From: Comamonas sp. GB3 AK4-5
GTDB lineage: Bacteria > Pseudomonadota > Gammaproteobacteria > Burkholderiales > Burkholderiaceae_C
Direction of reading: 5' to 3'
DNA length: 64,000 bases
Assembly: GCF_041320665.1 (NCBI RefSeq)
Contig: NZ_CP166730.1
Location: 1,178,001-1,242,000 of the forward strand
The position numbers and the translations under genes are program-made. Position 1 is the stretch's first letter. Each line of letters begins with the position of its first letter. Of this stretch, positions 61,345 to 64,000 are shown piece after piece. The notes under the pieces were generated by a model. That model ran no database searches, was not told where the DNA came from, and saw only the letters and a list, made by a program, of their open reading frames with translations.

Positions 61345-63261
61345 TCAGAACGTGAAGCCCATGCGCAGATGCAGGCGGAATTGCTGGGTTTTGATGCCGT
61401 AGGCCAGGTCGGCCTGCACCGGGCCCACCGGGCTGGCCCAGCGGATGCCGGTGCCCACGCCGGTGTAGAACGTGAGCTGATTGGGTTTGTCGGAGACGCT
61501 GCCGGTATCCAGGAACACGGTGTGCTCCCAGTCGGAGCGGTTGCCAGCCACGGTGATGGGGCGCTGCCACTCCACGCTGCCGGACACCATGTAGCGGCCG
61601 CTGATGAGCAGGCCTTGGTCATTCTCCACGCCAATGGATTGGTAGCGGTAGCCGCGCACCGTGGTGTCACCACCGGTAAGGAAGAGCTGGGTGGCGGGAA
61701 TGTCCACATCGTTCTTGGCGAGGATGGCGCCGCCTGCCGCGCGCAGGGCCAGCCGGCTTTGGCGGTGGCCGGGCTGGTCGGCATCACCCAGGCCGACCAG
61801 GGTCAGCCAACGGGCCGAAACCCGACCAAAAGGCTCGCGTGCCGGTGTCAGCGTGGTGCCCGCACCCGCTTCCCAGGCAAAGCCAAAGCCGCTGGTGGGT
61901 GCGGTGGGGTTGTTGAAGTAGCGCCCCGTCCAGCCGTAGTTGGCCGTGATGGAGGAGCTGCTGGGTGGTGCATCCAGGCCTTGCAGCTTGGCAAAGTCGT
62001 ACTGCAGATAGTAGTTGCGGTCGATGTGGTCTTCGTTCTTGATGCGGCCAAAACGCAGCTGGGCGCTATTGGCCTTGTAGTCGCCCAGGGTGGCGCGCTC
62101 GAGCTTGGCGCTGGTGAACCAGGCCCAGCCGTTGTCGTCGGGCAGGTCCACGAGGCGGGTGGACAGCAGTGGGTTCTTGGTGTCGAGCTGCAGCTTGCTC
62201 ACGGCGCGCCAGCCCAGCCCCGGCACCCGGTTGTGGATATGGTCTACGGACAGGCGCGGGCCGGTGTCGGTGCTGGCGCCCACACCGAACACCCATTTCT
62301 GCAATTGGGCCTCGCGCACCTGGGCCAGCACCGGGGCGTGGACCTCTTGGTCGCCGGGTTGGGCGCTCTCGGTGTCCAGCGTGAGGAACACCGAATCGAA
62401 GTAGCCGCTGCTGGCCAGGCGCTGCTGGGCGTCGAGCAGCGAGGTCTGCTTGTACTCCTTGCCCACGGGCAGGCGGGCAATGCGGCGCATGCCGTCCGGG
62501 TCGTAGCGGGGTATGGGCTCGGCGCCGGGTTTCTCATCGCTGGGACGGGTGCTGTAGCTCAGCTGCAGCGGGCCAAAGTAATAGGCTGGGCCGGGGGTGT
62601 AGTCAATGGACAGGTCGGCCAGCTGGGTGTCGGCATCGATGTCGGCCAGGCTGCTGGTGATGTGGGCCGTGGGAAAGCGCTGGGCCTGCAGCTGGCGCAG
62701 ACCCTGGCTCTTGGCGCCAGCCCAGGCAGACTGCGAGAAACGATCGCCCTGCGTCAGACTCCATTGGCGGCGCACGGCCTCGCGTTGCCAGGCGCTGTGC
62801 TCTTCGCCGGCGGTGGGGCCGGAGAAATCAATGCGTGCGCTCTGTACGGTGGTGGCCGGGCCGGGGTCTACCAGCACGGTCACGGCCATGGGGGCCTTGG
62901 CGTCTTCTCCGGGCGTGTCTTCCAGCTTGAGCGAAATCTTGGGCGAGAAATAACCCAGCGTGCCGATCAGGTCACGGATGTTGGCGTCTGCGGAATTCAA
63001 CAGGCTCAGCACCTCGCGGCGGCGCAGCTCCGGGTGTTGGGCAAAGCGCTGCAGTTCCAGGTGTTTTTCCAGCAGCTTGCGCACATCGCTCGGGGCTTGC
63101 ACGTCGACCGTGAAGCTGGGAGGGCCTGATGCAACAGAGGCGGCGGCAGCATCCACGGAACGGTCTTTGGACAAGATGCTGCAGCCGCTGAGCATCAGCG
63201 AGCCGCTTAACAAAAACGCCGACCCTAGGGCCGGCGCGGACGCTGGAAAAAGCTTGGACAT
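61345..63261 (-). CDS. tamA: TamA, Omp85-family outer-membrane protein with a lipobox
   Basis: The 638-residue product has three POTRA-like repeats (about 45-310) and a 16-strand Omp85 barrel with GGDTTVRGYRYQSIG (strand before the VRGY/F loop motif) and a terminal aromatic strand FRLHLRMGFTF. The N-terminus reads SGSLMLSGC-SIL, a lipoprotein signal, so the mature protein may be lipidated at about C27 before the POTRA repeats. tamB follows by 2 nt and a VWA-protein gene precedes by 4 nt. Confidence 0.93.
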   Translation of the reverse strand: MSKLFPASAPALGSAFLLSGSLMLSGCSILSKDRSVDAAAASVASGPPSFTVDVQAPSDVRKLLEKHLELQRFAQHPELRRREVLSLLNSADANIRDLIGTLGYFSPKISLKLEDTPGEDAKAPMAVTVLVDPGPATTVQSARIDFSGPTAGEEHSAWQREAVRRQWSLTQGDRFSQSAWAGAKSQGLRQLQAQRFPTAHITSSLADIDADTQLADLSIDYTPGPAYYFGPLQLSYSTRPSDEKPGAEPIPRYDPDGMRRIARLPVGKEYKQTSLLDAQQRLASSGYFDSVFLTLDTESAQPGDQEVHAPVLAQVREAQLQKWVFGVGASTDTGPRLSVDHIHNRVPGLGWRAVSKLQLDTKNPLLSTRLVDLPDDNGWAWFTSAKLERATLGDYKANSAQLRFGRIKNEDHIDRNYYLQYDFAKLQGLDAPPSSSSITANYGWTGRYFNNPTAPTSGFGFAWEAGAGTTLTPAREPFGRVSARWLTLVGLGDADQPGHRQSRLALRAAGGAILAKNDVDIPATQLFLTGGDTTVRGYRYQSIGVENDQGLLISGRYMVSGSVEWQRPITVAGNRSDWEHTVFLDTGSVSDKPNQLTFYTGVGTGIRWASPVGPVQADLAYGIKTQQFRLHLRMGFTF

Positions 63262-63265
63262 CCTC

Positions 63266-64000
63266 TTATTTTGACAGCAGCCTCATCGTTTCCTCCAAAC
63301 CCTTCAGTGACAAAGGGTACATCCTGTCACCCATTAGGCTGCGAATGAGGTCAATGCTTTGTCGGTATTCCCACACGCCCTGGGGCTCGGGGTTGACCCA
63401 GGCATGGTGGGGAAAGGCATGGGTCAGGCGCTGCAGCCACTCGGCTCCGGCTTCCTCGTTGTGGTATTCCACGCTGCCGCCGGGCTGGTTGATCTCATAG
63501 GGGCTCATGGTGGCGTCGCCCACAAAGATCAGCTTGTAGTCCTTGTTGTATTTGCGAATGATGTCCCAGGTGTCGAACTTCTCGGCAAAGCGGCGTTTGT
63601 TGTTCTTCCACATGAAGTCATAGACGCAGTTGTGGAAGTAATAGAACTCCAGGTGCTTGAACTCACTCTTCACCGCGCTGAACAGTTCTTCCACGCGCTG
63701 GATGTGATCGTCCATGGTGCCGCCCACATCCATCAGCAGCAGCACCTTCACATTGTTGTGGCGCTCGGGCCGCATTTTGATGTCCAGCCAGCCGGCGTTG
63801 GCGGCCGTGCTGCGTATGGTGTCGGGCAGGTCCAGCTCCAGCTCGCCGCCCTGGCGGGCGAACTTGCGCAGTCGGCGCAGCGCCACCTTGATGTTGCGCG
63901 TGCCCAGCTCCTGCGTGTCGTCGTAGTCGCGGTAGGCGCGCTGCTCCCACACCTTGACGGCGCTGCGGTTCTTGCCGGGGCCGCCAATGCGTATGCCCTG
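63266..64000 (-). CDS. VWA-domain protein (CoxE-like), N-terminus outside the window
   Basis: The visible 244 residues begin mid-protein (QGIRIGGPGKNRSAVKVWEQ), with the frame open to the window edge. A VWA domain follows: VKVLLLMDVGGTMDDHIQRV holds the metal site, where the usual DxSxS reads D-V-G-G-T, then FYYFHNCVYDFMW and FVGDATMSPYEI. Its stop is 4 nt before tamA, so the three genes form an operon. Related proteins often accompany MoxR-type ATPases, which may lie just beyond the window. The GTG at 63952 is internal, not a start. Confidence 0.85.
   Translation of the reverse strand, partial: QGIRIGGPGKNRSAVKVWEQRAYRDYDDTQELGTRNIKVALRRLRKFARQGGELELDLPDTIRSTAANAGWLDIKMRPERHNNVKVLLLMDVGGTMDDHIQRVEELFSAVKSEFKHLEFYYFHNCVYDFMWKNNKRRFAEKFDTWDIIRKYNKDYKLIFVGDATMSPYEINQPGGSVEYHNEEAGAEWLQRLTHAFPHHAWVNPEPQGVWEYRQSIDLIRSLMGDRMYPLSLKGLEETMRLLSK

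Noticed and set aside
61369..63129. 586-codon plus-strand ORF
   Set aside because: Antisense to tamA with no recognisable motif.

Overview
The window looks like chromosome of a GC-rich betaproteobacterium of the order Burkholderiales, most likely a Comamonadaceae member close to Comamonas. The grounds are the gene content and order (rpsP-rimM-trmD-rplS, yqgE-ruvX-pyrR-pyrB-pyrX, dusB-fis-purH, VWA-tamA-tamB, a Bug-type solute receptor) and several small intergenic repeat families of a kind I associate with that family. No database search was possible. There is no prophage, insertion sequence, CRISPR array or rRNA operon; one tRNA (Arg, CCT) is present.

Layout. 1-4.1 kb: tail of the rpsP operon (rimM, trmD, rplS), a Nudix CoA pyrophosphatase and a CobD/CbiB-like membrane protein. 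4.4-7.1 kb (minus): M48 protease, pterin dehydratase, rsgA. 7.1-11.8 kb: orn, an RGG-tailed DEAD-box helicase with a long leader, a small lipoprotein, ychF. 11.9-15.8 kb: a NadQ/NrtR-type regulator, nadC with two visible operators, a Bug receptor, an ECF sigma factor. 16-24.3 kb: YqaA, a VanX-like pseudo-peptidase, dusB-fis, purH, a cytochrome c, an amino-acid permease, then 1.1 kb of repeats. 24.4-28.1 kb: tag, marC, hemL, thiD. 28.4-33.8 kb: yqgE-ruvX-pyrR-pyrB-pyrX and a PlsC-GNAT fusion. 33.9-36.1 kb: a dihydrolipoamide-dehydrogenase-like flavoprotein, DUF423, a glutaredoxin-type arsC. 36.1-41.4 kb (minus): a four-gene chaperone-usher pilus operon. 41.8-45.7 kb: HtrA/DegP protease with a QseB/PmrA-like two-component pair behind a PmrA-type box. 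45.8-51.5 kb: DUF697 protein, photolyase, and arsR-arsC-acr3-arsH. 51.6-56.7 kb: TPR protein, tetR-acuI-AhpD-like cluster, DUF1963, GST. 56.8-64 kb (minus): tRNA-Arg and the VWA-tamA-tamB operon.

The most unusual signal is in the gaps. Repeat family A (six full copies, one truncated) starts within about 14 nt of a stop codon, always in the sense orientation of the upstream gene, often inside operons, and folds into three hairpins whose stems change sequence from copy to copy while keeping pairing. Family B (two inverted copies) also shows a compensatory change, family D sits immediately upstream of purH and pyrX, and a 650-bp imperfect inverted repeat (E) fills the gap before tag. Other points of note are the non-catalytic PyrX, a D-Ala-D-Ala dipeptidase fold without catalytic residues, a lipobox on TamA, an attenuator between pilin and chaperone genes, and predicted leaderless mRNAs for two repressors.
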